Source: Tersicoccus sp. Bi-70 (lineage in GTDB: Bacteria; Actinomycetota; Actinomycetes; Actinomycetales; Micrococcaceae). Taken from it: DNA of 64,000 nt. The stretch is taken from the NCBI RefSeq assembly GCF_001968825.1, contig NZ_MIEU01000011.1, positions 310,001-374,000 on the forward strand, in the 5' to 3' direction. Positions within the stretch are counted from its first letter, which is position 1. Every line of letters starts with the position of its first letter. The translations under genes and the position numbers were made by a program. Below, piece by piece: positions 32,590-41,360 of this stretch. The notes under the pieces are model-generated. The model was not told the DNA's origin. It made no database searches and saw only the letters and a list, made by a program, of their open reading frames with translations.

Positions 32590-33786
32590 ATGGAGCGCAT
32601 CCGCAGTACCCCGCGCCCCGACTGGCGGCAGCGGACCGAGGCGCAGGGCCTCATCTACTCGACCACCGTCAAGGACGACGGCAGCACCGTCGAGTACTGG
32701 CACGAGGACGCCTACTACCTGTTCACGATGCCCGAGGTGGAGACGCTCGAGTCCGTCACCGAGGATCTGCACCGGATGAGCCTGGAGGCGGCCCGGTTCC
32801 TGGCCACCGGTGCCATGGGCGACCTCGGCATCGGCCCGGCCGCGATGGAGCTGGCCCGCCACTCCCTCGAGGCGGGCGACCCCGCCGTCTACGGCCGGTT
32901 CGACCTGGCCTACGACGGCACGGGCCCGGCGAAGATGCTCGAGTACAACGCGGACACCCCGACCGGGCTGGTCGAGGCCGCGATCTGCCAGTGGTACTGG
33001 TTGCAGGACGTCAAGCCGGCCAACGACCAGTGGAACGGCATCCACGAGGCGCTCGTCGCGGCGTGGGCCCGGCGGCGCACCGAGACCGGCCTGGCGCGGC
33101 TGCACGTCGCACACGTGGGGGAGGAGGGCACCGGCGAGGACTGGATGAACGCCGCCTACCTGCTGGACACCGCGCAGCAGGGCGGCTGGCAGACCCAGGG
33201 CCTCAACCTCGCCGACATCGGCTGGGACCGTGACGCCAAGCGGTTCGTCGACCTCGACGACGCCCCGATCGAGGCCATCTTCAAGCTCTACCCGTGGGAG
33301 CTGATGATGGCCGACCCCTTCGGCATGCACGTCCAGGACCATCCCGAGGCGGTCACCTGGTTCGAGCCGGCCTGGAAGATGTTCCTGTCGACCAAGGCGC
33401 TGCTGGCGGCGCTCTGGCACCTCTACCCGGACCACGAGAACCTGCTGCCGGCGTACCTGGACCAGCCGGGGCCGCTCACCGAGTGGGTCGCCAAACCGCT
33501 GCACGGGCGGGAGGGCGACAACATCGTCATCCACGCCGAGGGCATCGACCTGGTCCAGCCCGGTCACTACGGCAGCGAGGGCTGGTGCTACCAGGCGTTC
33601 CATCCGCTGCCCGACTTCGGCGGCAACCGGGCGGTCCTCGGTGCCTGGGTGGTCGACGGCGAATCGGTCGGCGTCGGCGTGCGTGAGTCCGACGGACTGG
33701 TGACGGACTACTTCGCCCGCTTCCTGCCCAACGTCATCGACGCCCCCGCTCCGGTTCCCGCACCGGCGGCGGAGGGCGCCCGATGA
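32590..33786 (+). CDS. Glutathionylspermidine synthase family (ATP-grasp amide ligase, YgiC-like)
   Basis: A 398-residue C-N ligase-type protein. The pattern DLAYDGTGPAKMLEYNADTPT (about 100-120) matches the substrate/ATP region of the GspS C-terminal-like domain. Later stretches IFKLYPWELMMAD and HYGSEGWCYQAFHPLPDF with a C-terminal GAWVVDG are typical. The amidase half of true glutathionylspermidine synthase is absent, as in YgiC and YjfC. The product is unknown; it could join an amino acid or polyamine to a peptide. GAAGGAG precedes the ATG. It overlaps the permease start by four bases. Confidence 0.85.
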   Translation: MERIRSTPRPDWRQRTEAQGLIYSTTVKDDGSTVEYWHEDAYYLFTMPEVETLESVTEDLHRMSLEAARFLATGAMGDLGIGPAAMELARHSLEAGDPAVYGRFDLAYDGTGPAKMLEYNADTPTGLVEAAICQWYWLQDVKPANDQWNGIHEALVAAWARRRTETGLARLHVAHVGEEGTGEDWMNAAYLLDTAQQGGWQTQGLNLADIGWDRDAKRFVDLDDAPIEAIFKLYPWELMMADPFGMHVQDHPEAVTWFEPAWKMFLSTKALLAALWHLYPDHENLLPAYLDQPGPLTEWVAKPLHGREGDNIVIHAEGIDLVQPGHYGSEGWCYQAFHPLPDFGGNRAVLGAWVVDGESVGVGVRESDGLVTDYFARFLPNVIDAPAPVPAPAAEGAR

Positions 33787-35240
33787 GCGCCGTACCGGGC
33801 CACGAGATCGCCGACGCCCCCACCGGGCCCAAGGGTCTGGCGGCCGGCAGGCTCGGTCTCGCCGGCTCCACGGCGCTCGGCATCGCCTCCACCTCCCCGG
33901 CCTACTCCCTGGCCGCGACGCTGGGACTGGTGATCGCCGCGTGCGGCCCGCAGACCCCGGTCGTGATGGTGCTCGCCTTCGTGCCGATGCTGTTCATCGC
34001 GATCGCCTACCGAGAACTCAATGCCTCCCTGCCGGATTGCGGCACCACCTTCACCTGGGTGTCCCGCGCCTTCGGCCGCCGCACCGGCTGGATGAGCGGC
34101 TGGGCGATGGCCCTGGCCGGCATCATCGTCCTCGCCAACCTGGCGCAGGTCGCCGGCCAGTACCTGTGGCTGCTGGTCGCTCCCGACGCCGCGGACAACA
34201 CCTGGCTGGTCACCGGCACCGGCGTCGTCTTCATCGCCGCGATGACGGCGGTGAACCTGCTCGGCATCGACCTCGGCCAGCGGTTGCAGTGGGGGATGAC
34301 CGTGCTCCAGTACGCCGGTCTCGCCGTCTTCGCGGTGGTCGCCGCCGTCGCCCTGGCCACCGGCGCGGTCCCGGCCGCGGCCGCCCCCGCCGCGGACTGG
34401 TTCAATCCGTTCGGCGTCGCCGACGGCGGGGCGCTCGGCTACGGGATCCTGCTCAGCCTGTTCATCTACTGGGGGTGGGACACCTGCCTGGCCCTGAACG
34501 AGGAGACGAAGGACCCGCGCACCGTCCCGGGCCGGGCGGCGGTGCTCTCCTCGGTGATCCTCCTGGTCACCTACGTGGTCATGGCCCTCCTCGTCACCGC
34601 CGTGACCGGGGCCGGCTCCGGCTCGGTCGATGTGAGCGCCGTGAGCGACGTGCTGCACGAGGCGAGCGTGGCCGTGATGGGCCCGTGGGCGCCGGTCATG
34701 CTGCTCGCCGTCCTGGTCTCCGTCATCGCCTCCACCCAGACGACCATCCTGCCCACCGCGCGCGGCACCCTGTCGATGGCCGTCCAGGGCGCCCTGCCGG
34801 ACGCCTTCGCCCGCGTGCACCCGCGGCATCTCACCCCGACGTTCTCCACCACGGTCGTCGGCGGCGCGGCGATCGGCTATCTCGTCCTGATGACGGCCCT
34901 GAGCACGAACCTGCTCGCCGATTCGATCGCCGCGATCAGCCTGTTCATCGCCGTCTACTACGCCCTGACGGGCTTCGCGTGTGCATGGCTGTTCCGTCGT
35001 GATGCCCGCGGGCCACGGCAGTGGCTGGACCGGGTGATCCTTCCCTTGGCCGGCGCCGTCATCATGACGGTGGCGCTGATCGCCTCCGCCGTCGACCTCG
35101 CCGATCCGGCGTCCGGCGCCACGAGCGTGCTCGGGGTGGGCGGGGGACTGGTGATCGGGATCGTCGCCCTCGCGGCCGGCGTCCCGCTGATGGTCGCCTG
35201 GTACGCGCACCGGCGGCGTCGGTCCACGGTCGACGCCTGA
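33783..35240 (+). CDS. APC family amino acid/polyamine permease
   Basis: A 485-residue transporter with about twelve hydrophobic segments from residue 20 to 475. The first helix region reads ASTSPAYSLAATLGLVIA and the loop region GRRTGWMSGW follows, as in the APC superfamily. Translation is coupled to the upstream ATP-grasp gene through an ATGA overlap, so the transported compound is probably a substrate or product of that enzyme. Direction and substrate cannot be read from sequence. The first 20 residues are cytosolic. Confidence 0.85.
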   Translation: MSAVPGHEIADAPTGPKGLAAGRLGLAGSTALGIASTSPAYSLAATLGLVIAACGPQTPVVMVLAFVPMLFIAIAYRELNASLPDCGTTFTWVSRAFGRRTGWMSGWAMALAGIIVLANLAQVAGQYLWLLVAPDAADNTWLVTGTGVVFIAAMTAVNLLGIDLGQRLQWGMTVLQYAGLAVFAVVAAVALATGAVPAAAAPAADWFNPFGVADGGALGYGILLSLFIYWGWDTCLALNEETKDPRTVPGRAAVLSSVILLVTYVVMALLVTAVTGAGSGSVDVSAVSDVLHEASVAVMGPWAPVMLLAVLVSVIASTQTTILPTARGTLSMAVQGALPDAFARVHPRHLTPTFSTTVVGGAAIGYLVLMTALSTNLLADSIAAISLFIAVYYALTGFACAWLFRRDARGPRQWLDRVILPLAGAVIMTVALIASAVDLADPASGATSVLGVGGGLVIGIVALAAGVPLMVAWYAHRRRRSTVDA

Positions 35241-35258
35241 GCCTGCCGGCGCCGCTGC

Positions 35259-35909
35259 TCAGCGGTGCGGTCGGGTGATCCAGTCGGAGTCGTAGGTCAT
35301 CGGACCGCCGCGGCGCGGCCCGCGCCGGCCGGGCCCGCCATCGTCGTCGCCGGGTTCGTCGTCCCGGCCCTCGGACAGCACGGCCACGGTGACCGCGATC
35401 GCTGCGGCGATGAACAGCGCGAGGGCGGACATCAGGCACGCGAGCACGAGAGAGGTCCCCGTCGCCTCGGCGGGGGTGTTGTCCACCAGGGGGACCATCA
35501 CCGCGCTCGCGCCGAGCAGGATCAGGCCGAGCACGGCGAGCACGATCGCGATCCGGCCCGGCCGCGTGCTCACCACCGCCCGCACCCGTGACGGCTCGCT
35601 CGGGCCGGCGTGCCGGGGCAGCCGCCCCGTGTTGACGAGGACGTACCCGACGACGCCGGTGACGGCGAGCAGAGCGGCGACGACGAGGAGCACGACCCGG
35701 GCGGGACCGGTCGCCGTCAGCCCGCCGGTGCCGAGCAGCAGACCGAGCACGATCGCGGAGAACGAGAGCCCCCGCCCCATCCGACGGTAGGCGACCAGTT
35801 CCCGGCCCACGAGCTCGCGCCGCGGTGGGGACGACGGCACGTCGAGGCGCTGACCCCAGCGGGGCTCGTGGTCCGGCGGTGTCGTGTGGTCGGAGTGCTC
35901 ACTGCTCAC
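35259..35909 (-). CDS. Four-helix membrane protein, unknown function
   Basis: A 216-residue protein with a hydrophilic N-terminus (about 1-55), four hydrophobic segments (about 58-78, 80-102, 122-144 and 154-180) and a charged Gly/Arg/Asp-rich tail. No family is recognised. The GTG at 35909 is chosen because a leaderless -10 TACGCT lies 7 bases before it; the frame opens further upstream at 35960 without support. It is convergent with the APC permease gene, 18 bases apart. Confidence 0.6.
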   Translation of the reverse strand: MSSEHSDHTTPPDHEPRWGQRLDVPSSPPRRELVGRELVAYRRMGRGLSFSAIVLGLLLGTGGLTATGPARVVLLVVAALLAVTGVVGYVLVNTGRLPRHAGPSEPSRVRAVVSTRPGRIAIVLAVLGLILLGASAVMVPLVDNTPAEATGTSLVLACLMSALALFIAAAIAVTVAVLSEGRDDEPGDDDGGPGRRGPRRGGPMTYDSDWITRPHR

Positions 35910-36132
35910 ACCGACGAGCGTAGGCCCGATCCCGCGGTACGGTATCCGGCCACGGCCCACCCGGTGGACCGGTCCGGTGCACGACGGTGCCCGCCTGGAG
36001 CAGGGCCAGCGCCCCGGACAGAGCCGCGACGCCGCCGAGGGTGCCGGCCGTCGCCGTGAAGGTCACGGGTGCTCGTCTCGGCAGGGCCAGGCACAGCCCC
36101 ATGAACAGCACCGTCGAGCCCACGACGGGCAT
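35899..36132 (-). CDS. Possible small membrane protein
   Basis: A 77-codon frame starting MPVVGSTVLFMGLCLALP with a second hydrophobic stretch (GGVAALSGALALLQAGTVV). An AGAAGAG precedes the ATG by only about one base, so the ribosome site is doubtful. Its end overlaps the next gene's start by 11 bases, and that gene's own -10 lies inside it. The hydrophobic pattern looks protein-like, but the GC-rich code makes chance frames common. Low confidence. Confidence 0.25.
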   Translation of the reverse strand: MPVVGSTVLFMGLCLALPRRAPVTFTATAGTLGGVAALSGALALLQAGTVVHRTGPPGGPWPDTVPRDRAYARRCEQ

Positions 36133-36399
36133 CTCTTCTCGTGCGGGTCCCCGCGCCGATCGGCGCCCCCGGATGCCAGGACGGTCATCACGGTCTTCGA
36201 CGCACGGTAGGGCACGTCCCGCGCCCGGCCGGCAAGGCGCGGAGAGGGAACCCTCCGTGTCCCGGCTCGTGCCACCGGTTCGCGACCACGGGACCGTACC
36301 GACGGCGCGTCACGGAGTGGCCCCGTCGTCCGCTCGCCTGCGAGGATGGCCACGACGACCACGTGGTGCACCCACGGGTCCGTGACGGAAGGAAGCCCC
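35910..36399. other. Intergenic region, membrane protein - peroxiredoxin
   Basis: 490 bases between divergent genes. Apart from the possible 77-codon frame and the leaderless -10 at 35917-35922, no dyad, repeat or strong hairpin was found. The peroxiredoxin ATG has GGAAGGAAG upstream, so its transcript has a leader; its promoter was not located. Confidence 0.4.
35917..35922 (-). promoter_or_regulatory. -10 element of a leaderless promoter (membrane protein)
   Basis: TACGCT on the minus strand, 7 bases before the GTG at 35909; no ribosome site. Confidence 0.55.
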
Positions 36400-36876
36400 A
36401 TGCCCGCGACCCTCACGCCCGGCGATGTCGCCCCGGCGTTCTCCCTGCCCGACGCGTCCGGCGGCACCGTGTCCCTGCAGGACCTGGCCGGGAAGAAGGT
36501 GGTCCTCTACTTCTACCCCGCCGCCTTCACCCCCGGCTGCACCGCCGAGGCCTGCGACTTCCGCGACAACCTGGCCTCGCTGGCCGGCGCCGGGTACACC
36601 GTGCTCGGGGTGTCCGGGGACCCCGTCGACAAGCTCGCGGACTTCACCCGCGAGTACCACCTGAACTTCGATCTGCTCTCCGACGACGAGGGCGCCGTCG
36701 CCCAGCGCTACGGGGCGTGGGGAGAGCGGACGCGGTCGGACGGCTCCACGACCGTCGGCCCGCTGCGCTCGACCTTCGTCATCAACACCGAGGGCGTCCT
36801 CGTGCTCGCCGACACCAGCGTCACCGCGGACGGCCACGTTGCGCAGCTGCGCCGGGACCTCGGCCTCGATCCCTGA
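36400..36876 (+). CDS. bcp: Thioredoxin-dependent peroxiredoxin (BCP/PrxQ type)
   Basis: A 158-residue peroxidase that reduces hydrogen and organic peroxides using thioredoxin. The active site FTPGCTAEAC contains the peroxidatic Cys47 and a resolving Cys52 five residues later, as in BCP/PrxQ. GVSGDPVDK and STFVIN follow in the usual order. The frame is open earlier (36346), but the ATG at 36400 has GGAAGGAAG and begins at the family start. It stands alone between a divergent membrane-protein gene and a convergent YjbR gene. Confidence 0.92.
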   Translation: MPATLTPGDVAPAFSLPDASGGTVSLQDLAGKKVVLYFYPAAFTPGCTAEACDFRDNLASLAGAGYTVLGVSGDPVDKLADFTREYHLNFDLLSDDEGAVAQRYGAWGERTRSDGSTTVGPLRSTFVINTEGVLVLADTSVTADGHVAQLRRDLGLDP

Positions 36877-36936
36877 GCCGACGCCCGTTCGCGGCGATCC
36901 CGGCGTTCCCGGCCGTGGCGGGCCGGTCGACCGCCG

Positions 36937-37350
36937 TCAGCGCCGGGGCGACCGCGTGAGGATCGCCGGCGCCGTCGCCCGCCAGGAGCCGTCGATGAGC
37001 TCGGCGATCTCGATCCAGTCGACGCCGCCGGCACCGTCGCGGTGCGTCAGGTCGATGCCGACCCAGCCGGAGGCCGAGAGGTACGCGGGCGCGTAGGACT
37101 GCGGCTGGGCCAGCAGGTACGCCTGCTCGGACGGGTCGGGGTGGACGAGCACCGACTGCTGATAGCGGGTGACGAGCCCCGTCTCGGGGTCGGCCTTCGT
37201 CGAACCCCCGTACAGGGCGAAGAGCTTGATGGTGCGGAACACCGGCCGGCCGTGGGAGATGAGCTCACTGGCGCCCGGCAGGGCGAGCGCGAGCGCCCGG
37301 ACCCGCGCGAGGTACTGGTCGTCCTCGTCGAACATGCGCGGGTGGGCCAT
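36937..37350 (-). CDS. MmcQ/YjbR family protein
   Basis: A 137-residue protein with the typical opening ALALPGASELISHGRPVFR and FALYGGST, and a later WVGIDL and WIEIAELI. The MmcQ/YjbR family has a CyaY-like fold and is often called DNA-binding, but biochemical roles are poorly known. The ATG at 37350 is the only sensible start. It is convergent with the peroxiredoxin gene (60-base gap) and lies behind the malate synthase terminator, so it is transcribed separately. Confidence 0.8.
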   Translation of the reverse strand: MAHPRMFDEDDQYLARVRALALALPGASELISHGRPVFRTIKLFALYGGSTKADPETGLVTRYQQSVLVHPDPSEQAYLLAQPQSYAPAYLSASGWVGIDLTHRDGAGGVDWIEIAELIDGSWRATAPAILTRSPRR

Positions 37351-37413
37351 GCGAGCATTCTCGACCAGTGCCCGATGACCGACAAGACCTGCGGCACGAT
37401 GGGCGCACGAGAA

Positions 37414-37441
37414 CGCCCGGACACCGTGCGGTGTCCGGGCG
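37414..37441 (-). terminator. Terminator after malate synthase
   Basis: Perfect 12-bp stem (37414-37425 with 37430-37441) and a 4-base loop GTGC, 23 bases past the aceB stop on the minus strand. Confidence 0.85.
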
Positions 37442-37464
37442 CCGACGTGTCGCTCCGCCGGTGC

Positions 37465-39075
37465 TCAGCGCCCGCTCGCCACCACGGCGTCGTAGGCCGG
37501 GACGGTGAGGAAGTCGGCGTACTCCTCGGAGAGCACCAGGTCCGCGACGACGGCCGCGGCCGGCTCGTAGAACCGGGTGTACTGCTCCTCGCCCACCTCG
37601 CCGCGCAGTTTCTCCTTCTGCGCGTCCAGGGCCGCCGTGACCAGCTCGCGGGTCGCGGTGTTGCCGGTGTCGGTGTAGACCACGCCGTTGGCGATCTGCT
37701 GCCACACCTGCGAGCGGGAGATCTCGGCGGTGGCCGCGTCCTCCATCAGGTTGTGGATCGCGACGGCGCCGTTGCCGGACAGCCACACGGCCGTGTAGGC
37801 GATGGCCACGTACAGGTTGGCGTTCAGCTCGGCCTCGGTGCGCTCGGCCCCGGCGGAAGGGACGTCGAGCAGCTGCTCGGGCGTCACCGTGACCTCCTCG
37901 CGAAGCCGGTCCACCTGGTTGGGCCTGTCGCCGAGGACGCCGTCGAAGACCTCCTGGCAGACGGGCACGAGGTCGGGGTGGGCCACCCACGAGCCGTCGA
38001 ACCCGTCGTTCGCCTCACGGGTCTTGTCGCTGCGGACCTTCTCGAACGCGGCCCGGTTGATCTCCTCGTCCTTGCGGGACGGGATGAACGCGGCCATGCC
38101 GCCCATGGCGTGGGCGCCGCGGCGGTGGCACGTCTTGACGAGCAGCTCGGTGTAGGCGCGCATCAGCGGCGCCGTCATGGTGACCTTCGAGCGGTCGGCG
38201 AGGACGAATCGGTCACCGGAGTCGCGGAAGTACTTGATGATGCTGAACAGGTAGTCCCAGCGCCCGGCGTTCAGGCCGGCGGCGTAGTCGCGCAGCTCGT
38301 GGAGGAACTCCTCCATCTGGAACGCGGCGGGGATGGTCTCGATCAGCATGGTGGCGCGGATGGTGCCGTGCTCGATGCCGAGGTCCTCCTCGGCGGCGGC
38401 GAACACCTCGGCCCACAGCCGGGCCTCGAGGTAGCTCTCCATCTTGGGCAGGTAGTAGTACGGGCCCTCGCCGTTGGCGATCAACTGCTGCGCCACGTGG
38501 AAGACGTGCAGGCCGAAGTCGACCAGGGCGCCGACGGCGGGCCGGCCGTCGATCGTCACGTGCTCCTCGTCCAGGTGCCAGCCGCGCGGGCGCATCACGA
38601 CGGTGGCCAGCGGCGCATCGGTGCGCAGCGCGTAGGTCTTCCCCTCGGGGGAGGTGAAGGCGAGGGTGCCGCGGGCGGCGTCGCGCAGGTTCAGCACGGA
38701 GTCGACGACGTTGTGCCACGTGGGCGAGCTCGCGTCCTCCATGTCGGCGAGCCACACCCTGGCCCCGGAGTTCAGGGCGTTGATCGCCATCTTGGCGGGG
38801 CTGGCGGGGCCGGTCATCTCGACGCGGCGGTCCTGCAGGGCCGGGGGCACGGGGGCGACGGTCCAGTCGCCCTCGCGCACGTCCCGGGTGGCCGGGTCGA
38901 AGGTGATCGTCCCGGCGGCGGCCACGGCCTGCTGCTGCTCGACGCGCTTGCCGAGCAGCTCGTCACGGCGGGCGGCGAAGCGGGTGTGCAGCGACGCGAC
39001 GAAGGCGAGAGCCTCGTCGGTGAGGATCTCGTCGGCGCGGTCGACGGGGGTCCGGTCGGTGGTCTCGATGCTCAT
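37465..39075 (-). CDS. aceB: Malate synthase A
   Basis: A 536-residue enzyme condensing glyoxylate with acetyl-CoA to malate. Landmarks are GPASPAKMAINALNSGARVWLADMEDASSP (split here around residues 95-125), VVMRPRGWHLDEEHV with the catalytic Arg, IEHGTIRATMLIETIPAAFQMEE and the late catalytic Asp in HNLMEDAATAEI. Length fits form A (about 530), not form G. The ATG at 39075 has GGGAG upstream. No isocitrate lyase gene is nearby. An IclR-type box lies in the divergent promoter shared with an SDR gene, which suggests induction by glyoxylate precursors. Confidence 0.94.
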   Translation of the reverse strand: MSIETTDRTPVDRADEILTDEALAFVASLHTRFAARRDELLGKRVEQQQAVAAAGTITFDPATRDVREGDWTVAPVPPALQDRRVEMTGPASPAKMAINALNSGARVWLADMEDASSPTWHNVVDSVLNLRDAARGTLAFTSPEGKTYALRTDAPLATVVMRPRGWHLDEEHVTIDGRPAVGALVDFGLHVFHVAQQLIANGEGPYYYLPKMESYLEARLWAEVFAAAEEDLGIEHGTIRATMLIETIPAAFQMEEFLHELRDYAAGLNAGRWDYLFSIIKYFRDSGDRFVLADRSKVTMTAPLMRAYTELLVKTCHRRGAHAMGGMAAFIPSRKDEEINRAAFEKVRSDKTREANDGFDGSWVAHPDLVPVCQEVFDGVLGDRPNQVDRLREEVTVTPEQLLDVPSAGAERTEAELNANLYVAIAYTAVWLSGNGAVAIHNLMEDAATAEISRSQVWQQIANGVVYTDTGNTATRELVTAALDAQKEKLRGEVGEEQYTRFYEPAAAVVADLVLSEEYADFLTVPAYDAVVASGR

Positions 39076-39252
39076 GGGGCACTCCCGTGGGTAGGAGGGG
39101 GGTCGGATGGTCGGTCGTGCTGACGGTGGTGCCGAGGCGGAACGTACGGTGAGGTCATCGCCGACGTCGACCGTCGTGCCCGTCATGGTGACGGCGGGCC
39201 CTCCGGATCGACGCGGGTGGAACGAACGGCGGCGTGGTGCGCCGCATCGCTG

Positions 39253-39267
39253 TTCCACGATATGGAC
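39253..39267. promoter_or_regulatory. Candidate IclR-type operator upstream of aceB and the SDR gene
   Basis: TTCCACGATATGGAC, with inverted TCCA/TGGA arms, inside an unusually AT-rich patch (about 39250-39292) of the aceB/SDR divergent region. Its first ten bases, TTCCACGATA, recur exactly at 42189 upstream of the IclR gene. A second TTC-N8-GAA dyad lies at 39274-39287. Confidence 0.55.
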
Positions 39268-39332
39268 TTTATGTTCTATTCAATGAAAGTACAACCCGTT
39301 CCGGTGGCGGCCGGCGGTGAAGGGGAGGCGTC

Positions 39333-40076
39333 ATGGGCGGCATCGCGGTGGTCACGGGAGCCGGCAGCGGCATCGGTCGAGCGGTCGCCCGGGGACTGCT
39401 CGCGGAGGGATGGCAGGTCGCGCTCGCGGGGCGCCGGGCCGAGCCCCTCGCGGAGTCCGCGGGCGGCCACCCGGACAGCCTCGTCCACCCGACCGACGTC
39501 ACCGACGAGGAGGCCGTGAACGCCTTGTTCGACGCCGTCGTCGACCGCTGGGGACGCGTGGACCTGCTCGTCAACAACGCCGGGATGTTCGGCACGGCTG
39601 CTGCGCCGGACGGGATCGACCCGGCGGTCTGGCGCCAGGTGCTCGACGTCAACGTCACCGGCGCCCTGCTGTGCGCTCGCGCCGCCTTCGCCCGGATGCG
39701 GGTCCAGGCACCACGCGGTGGGCGGATCATCAACAACGGTTCCGTGTCCGCGCACGTCCCCCGCCCGCACAGCGCCGCGTACACGGCGAGCAAGCACGCG
39801 ATGACGGGACTGACGAAGAGCCTCTCCCTGGACGGCCGGGAGGCGGGGATCAGCGTCGGCCAGATCGACATCGGCAATACGGCGACCCCGCTGCTGGACG
39901 GCCTCGGCGCCGCCACCGGGGCGCTGCAGGCCGACGGCAGCCGCCGCGTCGAGCCGACGTTCCCGGTCGAGCAGGCCGCACGCGCCGTCGTCTTCATGGC
40001 CTCGCTGCCGCTGGACTGCACGGTCGACTCGCTCGTCATCACCGCCACGGGCATGCCCTTCGTCGGCCGGGGCTGA
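39333..40076 (+). CDS. SDR family oxidoreductase
   Basis: A 247-residue classical short-chain dehydrogenase. The cofactor motif is TGAGSGIGRA, followed by NNAGMFG, the catalytic Ser in NNGSVSA and YTASKHAMTGLTK, so the active site is complete. A 3-oxoacyl reductase-like fold gives no clear substrate. GGGGAGG precedes the ATG. It is divergent from malate synthase across a 257-base region with an IclR-like box, so a role in glyoxylate or glycolate-type metabolism (for example hydroxy-acid oxidation) is possible but inferred. Confidence 0.85.
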   Translation: MGGIAVVTGAGSGIGRAVARGLLAEGWQVALAGRRAEPLAESAGGHPDSLVHPTDVTDEEAVNALFDAVVDRWGRVDLLVNNAGMFGTAAAPDGIDPAVWRQVLDVNVTGALLCARAAFARMRVQAPRGGRIINNGSVSAHVPRPHSAAYTASKHAMTGLTKSLSLDGREAGISVGQIDIGNTATPLLDGLGAATGALQADGSRRVEPTFPVEQAARAVVFMASLPLDCTVDSLVITATGMPFVGRG

Positions 40077-40119
40077 CGGGCGCGGCGCCGTCCGACAGGC
40101 GAGCGCGGCGCCGTGCCGC

Positions 40120-41214
40120 TCAGGCGGGTCGGTCGGTGTCGGCCCACCGGGTGGGCACGCCGTGCGCCGGGGCCACACCGAGAACACGGCTCGCGCCGTC
40201 GTCCTCGCCCCCGTGCCACAGGTCGGCGATCACGGGGAAGCCGCGGCGCCACCGGTCGCCGGACTCCATCGACAGGTGGAGGAAGGGAGCCTCGGCCGTG
40301 GCGTGGGCACCGATCCGCCGGATCGCCTCCGCACTCGCGGCGGCCTCCTCGGGACCGATGTACTGCCACATGACGGAGTGCCACAGCACCGTCAGCGTGC
40401 CGGGCCGGGGCTCGATGGCCTGGATGAACGGGAGGGCGCTGATGCGCTGCAGTCGCGCCGGCACCCGGTGGGCGACCTCGATGGCTCCGCGCAACCGGTC
40501 CATCCGCGCGGTCTGGTCCGGCCACACGAACGACATCAGGCGCAGGGCGCCCGCGTCGGTCGCGGCGTCGATCGGGTTGACGTCCGCCCCGACGCGCTCG
40601 ACGACGTCGACCCGGTCCGGGGCGCCGGCCGGCACGGTGGACCAGGCGCCGGCCAGGTGGACGGGGGAGTCGCCCGGCCCCCAGGTGGCGCCGTCCGCGT
40701 CGGTGTAGCGGTAGTGGTCCGCCCGCAGGTTCAGGCCGCCGGAGGTGCCGAGCTCGAACACGCGCACGGGCGTGTGCGGGTCGATCGCCCCGCCGCCGAG
40801 CACGGTCAGCAGGCCGCCGAGCAGCGCGGAGGAGCGGCCCACCTCGTTCGTCTGGGGGGCCAGGTCCAGCGCGTGGCGGAGGACATCGCGCTCGTCGACC
40901 AGCAGCCGGTGCAGGGCCGACCAGGCGCCCTCCACGTCGGCGTCCCCGCCGCAGCTGGGCAGGTGCGCGGCCAGGTCCGGGGCGAGGCCGGAGAGGGCGA
41001 GCCGATGGGCACCGCCGAGCAGCCGCAGGGAGAGGGCGTCGGACTCGGGGCGGTGCTCGTGCCCGGTGATGACGTCCGCCGTCGGACCGCCTGCGAGCAG
41101 GTCGTCCGCGAGGCGGGGCAGCAGGGCGGCGTAGAGCGGGGATCCGAGTCGCTCGCACGCCGCCGCCTGATGCCGGAAGTGCGTGGCGACGTCGGCGAGC
41201 AGCACGGTCATCAT
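40120..41214 (-). CDS. DUF2332 family protein
   Basis: A 364-residue protein with the DUF2332 features: HFRHQAAACERLGSPLYAALL at the start, LQTNEVGRSS-like APQTNEVGRSSAL, FELGTSGGLNLRADHYRY and, late, LTVLWHSVMWQYI. The glycine-rich ELGTSGGLN resembles a methyltransferase SAM loop, but the family is uncharacterised. Two adjacent ATGs (41214 and 41211) are possible. It is convergent with the SDR gene (43 bases). Two copies of GCGCGGCGCCGT (40080, 40103) lie in that gap. Confidence 0.8.
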   Translation of the reverse strand: MMTVLLADVATHFRHQAAACERLGSPLYAALLPRLADDLLAGGPTADVITGHEHRPESDALSLRLLGGAHRLALSGLAPDLAAHLPSCGGDADVEGAWSALHRLLVDERDVLRHALDLAPQTNEVGRSSALLGGLLTVLGGGAIDPHTPVRVFELGTSGGLNLRADHYRYTDADGATWGPGDSPVHLAGAWSTVPAGAPDRVDVVERVGADVNPIDAATDAGALRLMSFVWPDQTARMDRLRGAIEVAHRVPARLQRISALPFIQAIEPRPGTLTVLWHSVMWQYIGPEEAAASAEAIRRIGAHATAEAPFLHLSMESGDRWRRGFPVIADLWHGGEDDGASRVLGVAPAHGVPTRWADTDRPA

Positions 41215-41360
41215 CCTTCGATCATGCGCCGCCGGGCGAGGACGACACCGCCCGGGCGTAACACCACGTCGTCCGCCGAGGTCGGCCGGGGGTGTACGCG
41301 GATCAGCCGGATGAACCGATGGGGCACCGGCGCCCGCACCGGCGCCGGGTCACTCGCGGA

